NCBI GenBank assembly: GCA_022592445.1
Contig: JABYQR010000007.1
Span: 1 to 64,000, forward strand
Direction of reading: 5' to 3'
Length of the DNA: 64,000 nucleotides
Source: Cytidiella melzeri
Taxonomy: Eukaryota > Basidiomycota > Agaricomycetes > Polyporales > Irpicaceae
Part shown: piece by piece, positions 19,981-30,994 of the stretch
Layout of the letters: every line of letters begins with the position of its first letter
Numbering within the stretch: the stretch's first letter is position 1
Program-made: the position numbers and the translations under genes
The notes under the pieces: model-generated
The model's database searches: none
Told to the model about the DNA's origin: nothing
What the model saw: only the letters and a program-made list of their open reading frames with translations

Positions 19981-22334
19981 CTACATGCGCGAAAATGGCC
20001 TTCCAGTGGCAACCCATATCAGCTCGGCAGCAAGAGCCAGAATATTCACCAATATATAGAAGATCATTGGGATAACTCCCATTAGTAAGTTACCCAGCAA
20101 CCCTCTTCTAGTAATCGTCTCCCACAGCTCTGTCTTGACAATGTTTGGGGCTTGCGCACTGCGGTAAGGGCCCACTAGGCGATAAAATGTTGTGAATGCG
20201 GCTCCAAAGCTAATTGAAAGACACATAACGTGAAGTTCAGCATTCATGTAGCGAAGACCAACGTACCAATAACACACGAGGACATGCAGCCCGTGCTCGC
20301 GAAACAGTTCCCATAGGCCAGGCGCAGCTCCGATATCCCTTGCGAGCGTGCTCATATACGCCCCATGATCTACGCCATACTTGATCCGCGCAGTTTCTTT
20401 CACCAACAAGTGATAGTGAGGAGGGCTTAGTGGAAGCTTCATCTCTCCTTTGAGAAGTGAGACCCAGAAGAAGGTCTGCATCTCCGCAATGGGAGGAATA
20501 GCACCTATGTCCATACTTCAATAGATCGATGTATCGACGGGTAATGAGGACATACCAACGCCAGGGCGGACGAAACCAATAAAAGCCACTGTTTCGTCGC
20601 CACTCTTGACAATGTTTCGAATGTCAGCCTCTCCTGCACTAGGATATCGACCTTCAGGGTCAAACAAACTGAAATTTTGAGTGTAGCCAGTGGCAAAAAT
20701 AACTGTGTCAGGTTTGACAACTCGATCCTTCATCTTTACAGCGTCCTTTCGTTTCAAGTTCGGAAACACAGCGCGCCCATCGCTATCGAAGCTGGTAGGG
20801 AACGGAGCAAGGTCGACGGTGAAATTAGTCTGGGGAGGCATATCGGCTGGTGGATCGATATATCTTGCAATCTTGTCCATCCAGAAGGGACGGCTGCGGT
20901 ACGGGCGGTTGATATACGGCAACGCTTTGTGAGACTAATGTATTCCGTCTGTCAGCATCCATAGGAGTCGTAACACGGATAATCTACCTTATTCAAGAAG
21001 ACGTATGCTCGCCCGAGACGATCCGGCTCAAGCTCTCCAACCTTCGGCAGAGTGAGTTGAATCTATCAACAGGAGCAAGTGTAGCTGGGCGTACCCATTG
21101 ATTACAGCCAGCTTGCGTACCGGTTAAAAACCATAGTACTCTCTTAAGCACGAAATCTGAAACACTACCGTCATCCTGATCAAACATGTCGAGCTACACC
21201 AACGGGACTGTGACCTACAACCAGCGAATATGCGATTCGGCAACCCAGGGATGCTAGATTGTTAGGAATCAAACTGTGCTCGCGACCTCTTCAGCGTACG
21301 ACTTACAACATAGGTTGTTTCGGCGAGATTTGTGATCAGTGAATCGATAGGTACGGGGTGCTCTGACTTGAAATGCATCCCAAACACCTCAAAGTCGTTC
21401 TAGTGACAAGCTCTATCAGCTGAGACGCCACCCAGAACAACACAATCGTACGCACTAGTGCCTTTGGGATAGATAGAAAGCTAAGGGTGGGTTAGCAAAG
21501 CGTCCTCACTCGTCCTCTAAGTCATGGTACCCAGCTCGAGTGCAAAGCACAGCTTCCTCTGCACCTGCTTTCGCGGCTTCATATGCCAGGTCCATGCCCG
21601 TTTCGCCAGTACCAAGGATCATGACGCGTCTTCCTCTTAATTCCGATCGTTTCTTGTACTTTGAAGAATGATACGCAGCTGGAGTTATCACAGTGCCCTT
21701 GATACCCTTCCGAGGAGACTTGTTGGTAACGTGCTCTATGCCTGGGATGAAAGGCACGGAGGGTACGACATGAAGACCAGTACACAGCGCAATATGGGAT
21801 GCGTGCATCACAGATGGATGGGCATCCCACTCGCCTGTGTCTAGATTTTTCTTGACGTACGAGACGAGATGACCTCCTCTAGCGTTACTCAGGTCGCGCG
21901 AGATACGAACGACACGGTGGTAGTAGTTGATGCGCGACTCGAGATTGAAATGTCGTGCGTATGCACGAAGGTAAGACACGTACTCCTGTCAACAGCATGT
22001 CAATTGTGCGAAAGACTCCGATACATGGAGTTCATACAGACATCGAGAGACAAGTGGTCGGAGTGCTCTAGAGGCAGCCGGAAGTCGGAGAAGGAGGTGA
22101 GTTGTTTCGAGGAGACTAACTGTGAATTCTGAACCCGTTCGAGAGTGACTACCAAAGCATTTGTCGTGGCAGGGATTCACATACCTCGTATGAACGATAT
22201 TGAAAGGTGCCACCCAAATCGCCCTCTTGTTCGAATATGACAGGGTCGAAGGGAAATAGCTCAGTGGAGGCTTGTAGCATCGTCTTGCACGTCACAAGGC
22301 CAGCTGGCCCTGCACCAATAATCGCCACCTTCAT
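19981..22334 (-). CDS. Flavin-containing monooxygenase-like protein
   Basis: The family uses FAD and NADPH to oxygenate nucleophilic N or S atoms or ketones. The N-terminus has the FAD-binding VAIIGAGPAGLVT, then EQEGDLGGTF. A middle exon has YHSSKYKK followed by the NADPH-binding ILGTGETGMDLAYEA, and a later exon has TVIFATGYTQNF, the ATG motif of the family. The C-terminal exon is hydrophobic (LLMGVIPMIFYILVNILALA), suggesting a membrane anchor. The start is the ATG at 22334, directly before the Rossmann strand. Exons around 21000-21500 are short and I could not fix every junction. The substrate is unknown. It lies 266 bp upstream of PAN2 on the same strand; no functional link is implied. 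Confidence 0.85.
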
Positions 22335-22737
22335 GGCTTCGTACACTCACAGTTAGTCTTGTAATTCGCATAACAGCGCTCTTCACTCACTGATAGTGGT
22401 ACGCACCAGGGAGGTGTCCGTAGCAAGTACGCGTACGTGTGAACTTTGATTTCAAGGCAACCGCATTCTTCATTCGCGTTCAAACAGCCATGCTGGCAGA
22501 GCATGATGGCCGCCGCTGAGTGTTCCGTCGTGCATGATTGATTTTGAGCACTCGTGTGAACCCTCTGCGCACCTACTGTACAGCAGAGAGGTGCGCGGAT
22601 TCCAAATGTCAAATTATCACGATAGCAGTAGCATGACACCAATGCATGAGCTGTGCTACATCGAATATTACACCAGAGCAACGACCAAAAGATACACCAA
22701 GCACGGAAGAGCATGCTACACCGGTATAAGTCACAGG
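22335..22737. other. Intergenic, no gene seen
   Basis: Short frames only. This interval is the promoter side of the monooxygenase gene and the 3' side of the SPF45 gene, both on the minus strand. Confidence 0.6.
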
Positions 22738-25106
22738 TTACTCAAGAGGCACATCCAAGTTGAAATTTCTAAAGTGCTCTTCCGAAAAGTATCTTGCGCG
22801 TACGCTCCGCCCACCAAAGAACCTCCCGTCAAGCTCGCGTACTGTCTTCCACGCGCCCACAGGTCCGGCAAACTGGACATAGATACGCACCGCCTGGTCC
22901 TCCGTCGGGGGTGGCGGGTTGAGTAGATGGACTATGACGCGTTCAACAGTGCCGTTCTTTGAGCACTCGTCGCCTGGACGAAAATTAGACCCAGACGACA
23001 AGTACGAGACACGTACAGACTCACCAATTTCACTTCTCAAATCCTCGTCATCAACATCCTCTACACCGACCATGTTTGTCAGAACTACGATCTTAGTAGG
23101 CTCGCCGAACCGTTCACGATCTTCCTTCGTTTTGGCGTGCTCATTCTTGTTGACAATCTTGCCCATTTTGGATCCCGCAATTTTGCCAGCTCCCTTCACA
23201 TCCTCTCCCTTTTTACCCTGTCCGGATTTGACTTGTTTGACAGTAAGTGCGTGGACAATACCGCTTCCGTCGGCACCAAGACCCTGGCCCTGCTTATGAC
23301 CCCACTTTTCCATCATGCGAGCCGCAAACCCTTGATCACGTCTGAGGAGGGTAAAGATGAGGAGCAGAGTCGGTGACATATCAATTGATTTCACGTACGG
23401 CTGCGATGCGGCTTCCTGCGGGAGCTCTTCAGGGGGAGTACCGCTACTAGCGGCAGATTCTGATGTCAATGCAGGAGGACGAGCTAGCGCTGAGAGTCTC
23501 GCAGCAATAGCGGCTGCAGCCTCGCGACTACTTTTCACTTTCTCATCTGATAGTGCTTCACCTGAAGATGGTAAACCAGCGACTGAAGGCGGCGGAACAA
23601 AAGCAGTGGGCGCAAAGGGATTGTAGGCCAACGCCAACGGTTCCGGACTGGCCGGTGGGACTGGAGCGGCTGCAGATGTTCGCAGTGACATTGCCAACCG
23701 ACGCGTGTACGCTTCCTCGCCCGTCTCTACTGCAGGCACAGGGGCGGCAGGCGGCAGAGCTCCTAAACCAGGGATCTCGTCGTCATCTTCGGGCGGATTT
23801 AGCGACAGGGCGAAGGTACGCTGAGGCGCATGGACCGCGGAAGGCCCGAAGGATGGCGTGTCGAGGGGAACTGTATGCGACGGTGGCGGTGTTGGCTTCG
23901 AACCTGTTGACATAGCAAGGCGTCTCTGATATGCTTCATCACCGGACATAGCAACGTTAATTGCCACGGGTGCGGCTTGCGAAGCACCTAAAGCAAGAGG
24001 ACGAGCATATTCATAGTCTCCTTCATTGTTATAATCTTCTTCGAAACGCCCTGCAATAGCGATCATTGTATCTTGTGCTCGGCTCAAGATACGATAAGAA
24101 TCTCACCAGCTTTCCTAGGTCTCTCGTCTTCTGAAGCACTGCCATAGCTGCCCTCGGAATAGCTACTGCTGCGACGATACCTTTTCCTGTCCTCGGCTTG
24201 ACGTTTTTCTTCCAATACTCGCGCGCGTCTCTCATCCTTCTCCCTACGCCTCCATAGCTTGTACTCGTTGTAGTCATTCGGCCGCATCGGGTCGTACATC
24301 TCAGTTGGATTCCAAGTAGAGACTGGCGCTGCAAACTTGTTCTGCTCCGTATTGAAAAATTGAGGAAACTGGCTAAAACAACTGCAGAGCGTATCGCGCA
24401 CCTTTTTGCTCTTTTTACCACCTGCAGCCTTCTTTCCACCACGAGCTTGGGCCTTGAAACCATTGATGTCTTCATCAAGCACCATAGATGGCGGTTTGAC
24501 CTTCTTGCCCCAGCCTTGGGTTGCGGGTTGTGATTCCGGGTTCACGGGGAGCTCATCTGTCTTCGCGGATTCTGACGCTAGCGAAGGTGGAGCGAAGATG
24601 ACTGCAGTGCTTGATATAGACGTAGGAAATGGCGAGGGTGTCACCGAGCTGGGCGTTGTTGTGTTCAGCGAAGCATTGGCGGGCAGCCGAACAGCAGATT
24701 TTGCTTTGGGGGCCTGGGTACGGCGGATAGGTGCAAATGCAAGGCTTGCGGACCACCCTTGTTGACAATGGCAAGGACAAGCAGCGATTGAGGACAATTA
24801 ACCATTTCGGGTGGGAAGCATGGACGACGCGATCGTGAATAATGGGCTCAACACTGTTAAGGCTTTAACATAGGAAGAGATACCGGCTGTGGCCTTCGCT
24901 GAGGCACTAGTTGATACTTCAGGAGCAGCGCTAGTGCTAGCGGCTGCGGGCGCTGTCGTTGTCGGCGTCGGTTCGACAACTTGGGCTGCTTCTTCTACGG
25001 CGGTGTTCTGTGTTAAGAGAGCATCTTGTGAGACGGATGTAGAGATGAACGGCTTTGAAGAGGAGAACTGGATGCCGCCATAAAGGCCGCCTGCTCTGCT
25101 CGACAT
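22738..25106 (-). CDS. SPF45/RBM17-like splicing factor (G-patch plus RRM)
   Basis: SPF45 acts in 3' splice-site choice by binding SF1, SF3b155 and U2AF65 through its UHM domain. The N-terminal exon opens MSSRAGGLYGGIQFSSSKPF, typical of the family, and the middle exons hold EMYDPMRPNDYNEYKLWRR. The last exon (22738-24087) has a G-patch (MEKWGHKQGQGLGADGSGI) and a C-terminal RRM-type UHM ending GRFFGGRSVRARYFSEEHF, including the R-x-F type loop. Pro/Ala/Ser-rich low-complexity sequence separates the two halves. The first in-frame ATG is at 25178; I prefer 25106, where conservation begins. It is divergent from RAD18, with about 260 bp between the starts. Confidence 0.9.
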
Positions 25107-25363
25107 TCTCGGTTTTCGTCGAGGTGGTCGTGGTGAAAAGTGAGTCGGATTGGGTGGCGATGGCGTTAGTACTCTCATTGATCCACGTGTTCAGTACACC
25201 GTGTGACCGTGAGAATAAAACCAGGTGACCGCGTCTTAGGCGCAGCCACCGACGCGACGTGTTCAGATTCCTCTACCACTCATCCGCGCAACCCTACGAA
25301 AACCCTCCTCCACACAATCTGGTTTTGCTCTTCTATTTGTTTCAATTTGAACCGCTGAAGCGG

Positions 25364-27000
25364 ATGAACACATATCTAGACGAGCAAGTTCCGGATCCAA
25401 CTGACTTCCCAGCGGACTCTGACGCACCAGGCTTGAGGTCCCTGGATGAGGCCTTGCGCTGTACAATTTGTCGTGAGCTATACGAAGCACCAGTCACCGT
25501 CAACTGTACCCACGGTCACTGTTTCTGCTCCCTGGTCTGTGACTTGACTCTCCTCCAGCTCTGCATGACTCTTACTAAACTCATTTTCGTAGTGCATCCG
25601 AGAACAATTCACTATAAAACAAGAATGCCCTCTCTGTCGCCAAGCGGTAGTAGAGGTGCACATACGGAGAAATCCCGCGGTTGAGGACATATTAAAGGCG
25701 TGGAAACTAGCTAGGTGTGTTGTTTGTGGTGGGAGCATATTAGACCCTCACACTGCAGCAGGCCTTTTTTACTAGGGGTGTTAGAAGAGCGGCAGCGTTC
25801 CCGTCGACTTTCCACCCCGCCTGCTGACTGCGTAAAGTCGCGTTACTTTGGATCACCGTCTAAGAAACGTAGACGGAAGTCAAACTCTAGTGATGATGAG
25901 GTTGTCGAGACTGCTGGTACGAAAGCTCCTTTCTTATGATGAACGATGAGTATGACATTCTACTCAGGCCCAAGTAAGCACAAGCTATCTTTACCAAAGT
26001 CGCAGCTTGCCTCAACATCGGCATGTGCCCCCCTGTCTTGGGGTTCTCCAGGTTCGCTCCACTCCGGTTTTCATTCTTCATCGACGACTTATTTCACGAG
26101 TAGCCAAAGTCGCTCCTTTGGTTCAATGTCCAATCTGCAGCAAAGAGATGACAGAGGACGTCATCAATCGTCACTTGGACAACAATTGTCGGCCGGTGAC
26201 GATACAAGCGACGTCCAGTACCCTCGCATCCCCAAAGAAACGTAAGACCCAAAAGCAGGAATGGTCACGCGTTTTCGGAGGTGATACGGCCACAGCGACG
26301 TCTGCCAGTAAGGGTAAAGCAAGGAAGAGGCGCGTTACCTCGTACTCTGTGCTACTACAGCCTGTTTACCAGAATTGTTCCTCAGACCAGCCGAGGACGT
26401 GGACCTCGACAGTGCTGAACCCATCCCAAAGATGGCTTACGACACAGTCTCTGCCAAAACCATACGGGAGCGCTTAAACGAATATTCATTGCCAGCAGAA
26501 GGCGAGAAACCAACATTGGTCCTTCGGCATCAGCGGTTAGTATTTCAGCGTTTATGACTCCTACCTTCACTACTTGGGTAGTACTGTGAACATGAGCTGA
26601 CTTGTTTCTGTTTGTCGTTCCGAAGGTGGGTCTCGTTGTTCAATGCAAATTTGGACGCATCCGCTTCTGAGCGGAAAACGCTATCTCAGCTCGTCAAGGA
26701 GCTGAAAAAGAGAGAGGAAAATGAAGGCTCACACAAGGCGAGGAAAAATCAGCCTTATACTTTGGATATCAATACATACGAGGTAAGCTACGTTGGCAGT
26801 CTGAACCAAAGTAGCTTTGTGTAACCGCCCATCTGTTGTAGAAGGACCATAAGTCGGAGTTCGCTCAGCTTATCGAACAAGCCAGACCGAAATCGCCAAA
26901 GCGAAGACCTGGGGCCACCTCCCCACTCTCGGTAGACGTATCGCAGTCAAACAACGCGGAAGTGGTTGCCTGCGCAGGTCGAGCTCAAGATACCCAGTGA
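25364..27000 (+). CDS. RAD18: RAD18-like E3 ubiquitin ligase
   Basis: RAD18 with RAD6 ubiquitinates PCNA in post-replication repair. The first exon has the start of a C3HC4 RING (LRCTICRELYEAPVTVNCTH). A 58-nt intron (25535-25592) splits the RING and the next exon continues CIREQFTIKQECPLCRQ. Further exons give a UBZ4-type zinc finger (PLVQCPICSKEMTEDVINRH), a SAP-like helix pair (SAKTIRERLNEYSLPAEGEK) and a basic C-terminal tail ending RAQDTQ. A second intron of 48 nt around 25732-25779 keeps the frame. The domain order RING, UBZ, SAP is that of RAD18. The start ATG is at 25364. Some 3' splice sites are approximate. Confidence 0.88.
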
Positions 27001-27621
27001 CATTTGTCGAGAATCGTTCACGTTGTTTTGCTTATTCAAGTATTGTTTGCGCCATGGTGCAATGAGAGATGGTTCCATGTGGTCTCGAGCTGTGGACAAC
27101 ATTAATGATCTGCTTTTCGCAGTACGTATTCGTGATGCCGAAGGGCAAGCTCTTCATTCTACAGGTTTTGAAGCGCAGCCTGCGCATATGTTGTCGAGCG
27201 GTAGCACTAGCCGAAGTGAAACTGAGGCCTTGTCGCGCATTCTTGCTCACGCCTTCGTTTTGCACACTGGCGGTTTTCGCAATCTTCTCGAACAAAAGAC
27301 TTCGTGTATGAATACACTACCCTTTTGAAAAACTGAAGGACTAATATCCGTCATCGCTGCCCGTAAATATGAGATCGTCGTCGTCGTCGTCAGACTCGGA
27401 CGATCGACGGCAGTCCACACTTCCTATTCGAGCCGCCTTCCGAGTCTGCTAAAATGTGGTGTCTGCTATCTTGTGCACGTTCAAGTTCGTACGTGCAGTT
27501 GAGGCTGCTTTGTTACGAATTCTTATCACTGCAGCTGTCATTATTACATATATACATGGCACTTGCATAAATTGAACAATTGTACTACTACAAAGGAAAG
27601 CATGCACAGGATGTATTTGGT
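27001..27621. other. Convergent 3' region
   Basis: The 3' flanks of RAD18 (plus) and the F-box gene (minus) meet here. A short GTC-type microsatellite (CGTCGTCGTCGTCGTC) is at about 27374-27390. Frames of 60-120 codons on both strands lack recognisable domains. Confidence 0.55.
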
Positions 27622-29405
27622 TTATTTCAACCACGGAAACCAGTGGCAATGTACCAAAGATGGCACAGTACAAATGTCCGGCAGGGCTATTTTCAATGCA
27701 GGGTTGTCCTCAATAATCACGGTATCAACGTAGGGAGCAAAAAGTGCAGTCAGATCTCTCTGATGCGGGTCACGGCAGCTTCCTCCTATAAGACGCAGCG
27801 TGGGTATGCGTTGGACATAGAACCATCTTCTCTCTTGAAAGTGGACGATGAAATCGGTGTGGTCCAATTCCACAGGGTACAGTTGCAGCTCGACAAGTGA
27901 CGGGAATAGCTCGTGGACGGAAAGGTAGTTGAGCCAGTCGTCGATGCTTTTGGAGAGGAGGAGCTTTCGTACGCTAGACAGCTTCTCAAGTATCGCCTCT
28001 GGGCTGTCATAGCGGACCAGTCGTCAATGGAGCGTAGCATTGGAGCTCATCGGTATGAGACTGACATGAGGCCGCGGATGCCTGCAGGTCCCACAAGTAT
28101 TGCATAATGTCATCGCCATACAGACGAAGCGCGGAGGTACCATCGGTCGTGATAATGTGGAATTCGTCAATATAGACAGTATGTTGGGGATAGGAACCCC
28201 GCAGGAGCCATGCGGTCCACCGAATGGGATCTCTGAATCGAATAAATACGCACGCGCGGCATCGGTCCGCATAACGAGTTCGTGGTCAAAGAGCCATACG
28301 AGAGGTGGCCCGTACCTTTCACAGATAACCATGCGCCTCAATGACAGTATATTCACAGCGGTGAATGTTTCCTTTTGCTCTGTCAACGCCATGAGCTTAT
28401 CTTCAAGGATGTCAAATTCGTCCAGAATGAGATCTTCGAGTAACGGGTTTGCTGATAGCACATGGAGTAGCCTTTCAACGTTCGGGATTCCAATCGTTTC
28501 CCCTTCGATGACCAGATGTCGCAATCCTCCAAAACTTCCATAGCGCCAGACTGGACAATCGCGCAAAAGGAGTGTTTGTAAGAGAGGCAGCTTTCAATCT
28601 CTACGCTGACTGGGGTTGGCGAATTCCGAGGAATGGTACGTATTATTCTCTACGGTAAGAACCTGTAGTGAAGGCGTGTTTACCAGCAACGACTGGAGGC
28701 TGTCCAAGCTTGCATCGCGCAAATGAAGTTCTCGAATGCGGAGGGAGTATGAGGTTCCAATGTAAAGTGATGTCCTATCGCAATAAAGAACCAGCGGCAG
28801 CGCGTTCAATCATTCTAGTCTCGCCGCCTACTTCGTCAACGCGTACTTAAGGTACGGAGCGCTGGATCCACGCGGATGTGCGACCACATCGTTGGGGTGA
28901 GAAGAGCAATGTATCTCCAGTGACGGCATACCAAGTTCACATTGAATAAGTCCTTCCGTGGACCAAGCCATGCAAGTGTTACTTTTGTATCTCGCAACGC
29001 AGAGTGGGCGAGGCAGTCGAAGATGCGTCCTAAAATCCCCTCTGGGAGGCGATTAACGCGGGGAAAGCGATTCCGGGTTCCACAGACGGCGCGCCACAAA
29101 TCGTCGATTGCAGACGAGTCCAGCTTGAGGACAGAGATGATAGTTAGTTATGGAAACAGTGATAAGATTGAGTTCATATGCTCTCACCAAGTCACCGAGG
29201 TCTTGACAGATACTACGAATTCATACCACAGTAATGCACCATGCATGCCCATCTGTGAACGAGCATCATGGAGGTATGTGGTGATGAGGCTGACCTGCTA
29301 AATTCGGTACTGCCGCAGCTCGATAAGCACGTCAAAGTTCTGCGTCAATTGGCGCAAGGATTCCCTTACAGAACTAACTGTGGGCAGGGTAGGTAAAGGT
29401 GCCAT
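27622..29405 (-). CDS. F-box protein with leucine-rich C-terminal part
   Basis: F-box proteins recruit substrates to SCF ubiquitin ligases through Skp1. The first exon (from ATG 29405, MAPLPTLPTVSSVRESLRQL) is followed by an intron ending near 29118 (CTAAC branch, CTCAAG acceptor). The next exon carries the F-box: VNRLPEGILGRIFDCLAH, then NLVCRHWRYIALLTPTMW. Downstream exons (27622-28809) are Leu-rich with repeated blocks such as GLRHLVIEGETIGIPNVERL and LLEDLILDEFDIL, fitting irregular leucine-rich repeats. This is the common architecture of large F-box families in mushrooms. Substrate unknown. Internal splice sites near 28024 and 28590 are not certain. Confidence 0.72.
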
Positions 29406-29734
29406 TATTGTGGTAGCGGGTATTGCGTTACTAAGCTGGTCGAAGTTATCATGTCGAAAGACGTTAAAAAGGAATGAACCTACCACCAGACCACTTTGGC
29501 AGTGCTATCTGAGGTTCTAGCACAAGCACAGGATATGAATGCGCTTCCCATAGGTACGGGTGGAGGTTAGGTACAAGCAAGCTTCAAAACCTTTCAAACA
29601 GTTCATGATCAAACGCTGATGATTTCTGATCTCCGACTTGATTCCATCGCATGGGCGTCTACAAACTGCAGCATCTCGATCTGGTCACTGCCCAACCTTG
29701 AACACCATTATCGATATTAAGGAAAGTCAAGACT

Positions 29735-30816
29735 ATGCCTCGGAAGTCTACCGCACCAGGTTAGTTCTGTAGCTCGTACCCTAGCTGCCTGATTACATAT
29801 TATCTAAGAATAGCTGATATCGAGACGAAGCACGCACGTCGTAGAGGTGTGTGTTGTAGAGACGCGTGACAACCCTGCTAAAGACCAACAAAACAGAGCA
29901 AATAGAAGAGGACGATGCCGACGAGGAAAATGATGACACTAGGTAGTCTGAACAGAGGCTCAAATTGAATCGTCTGTTAAGTCGCGCATTTACAGCATGC
30001 TTGAAATGATTTCCATCCTCCAGAACTTCCAGAGTCAGGCGTCCGCTATCTTTGAATTGAGCCACTTTGCTGATGCGTATACTCACATAGAGCGCACCGC
30101 AAACAAAAGTTCCAGCAAACCATCCGTATTCACAACTCAAAAGAACGCTATCTACGATGAGGCACGGAAGAACGCGAGCAACGCCGTTCGCGAGGGTGTC
30201 GCATACATGTCGATTTCTCCCGTTTTATCCTTATCCGACCATAAGCTCAAAGAGGAGTCTTTACAGCGACCAACACAAAGCGGTCATAGAAGCTTTGAAA
30301 GCTCAGGAAGTCTCACAAGACCAGCGTCTGAAAGAGCTATCGCTTTTTGCGCAGCAAGAGGTATTCAAAGCGCATACATCCTTATATTCGCTCATCCGCT
30401 CATTATTATGGCATGAAGGACGCTGTTCGTGCAATTTTAGAACAATTCCCTCCTGTTTTTGAAGATGAAGGTCTGTCTCAAAGGCGCTCTGAAATCGTAA
30501 ACGAAACGAGTGCTATGCGTATGTTTCCTGATTGGACTGGGACAAATCTTCACTGTTGCCCCCCCCCCCCCCCTACTCACTTTTCCGGCTTTGACTTCGC
30601 TTTTTCAGTGGAGGCACACTCGAAGGAGCGCCATCTATCGCGAAAAAGATTGCTACGAAATGCTAAGGTCCGCATTGAGGAGGATCAAGAACGCCAGCGA
30701 GTAAGCTCGACCATTAGCCGACTCAGCCCTCCGTACATTGACATGTATGCGTTTTGTAGATCGTGACAGACGCATCTGCTCTCATCAAGCACTACAAAAC
30801 TCTGCTGTTAGCCTAG
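29735..30816 (+). CDS. Unrecognised six-exon protein, 229 aa
   Basis: A consistent spliced frame can be built: exons 29735-29759, 29814-29846, 29956-30360, 30441-30518, 30609-30700 and 30760-30816. All have GT...AG junctions, the phases match and the total is 690 nt including the stop. The product starts MPRKSTAPADIETKHARRR, has a helical segment (SRIYSMLEMISILQNFQSQA), a Ser-rich middle (PVLSLSDHKLKEESLQRP) and a charged helical end (LLRNAKVRIEEDQERQRI, then ALIKHYKTLLLA). No family is recognised; the charged helices suggest a coiled-coil adaptor. Intron 4 contains a run of 15 C (30559-30573). It is divergent from the F-box gene, 329 bp away, and its 3' end is 180 bp from that of the RdRP gene. 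Confidence 0.65.
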
Positions 30817-30994
30817 AGACGACCTCTCATATCCCAAATCTGAGGCTGCATGTTTTGGACCTCTTTCTCAGCCGCCATTGTCTCCTTGCTGTTGCACTCT
30901 TAGGTGGCCGTTGTACGTGTAAATCATTCTGAATACGCCACTTTCAATACATTTCCAAATCAGTATACCTGCCACGTCTCACGCCGTCCTCCTA

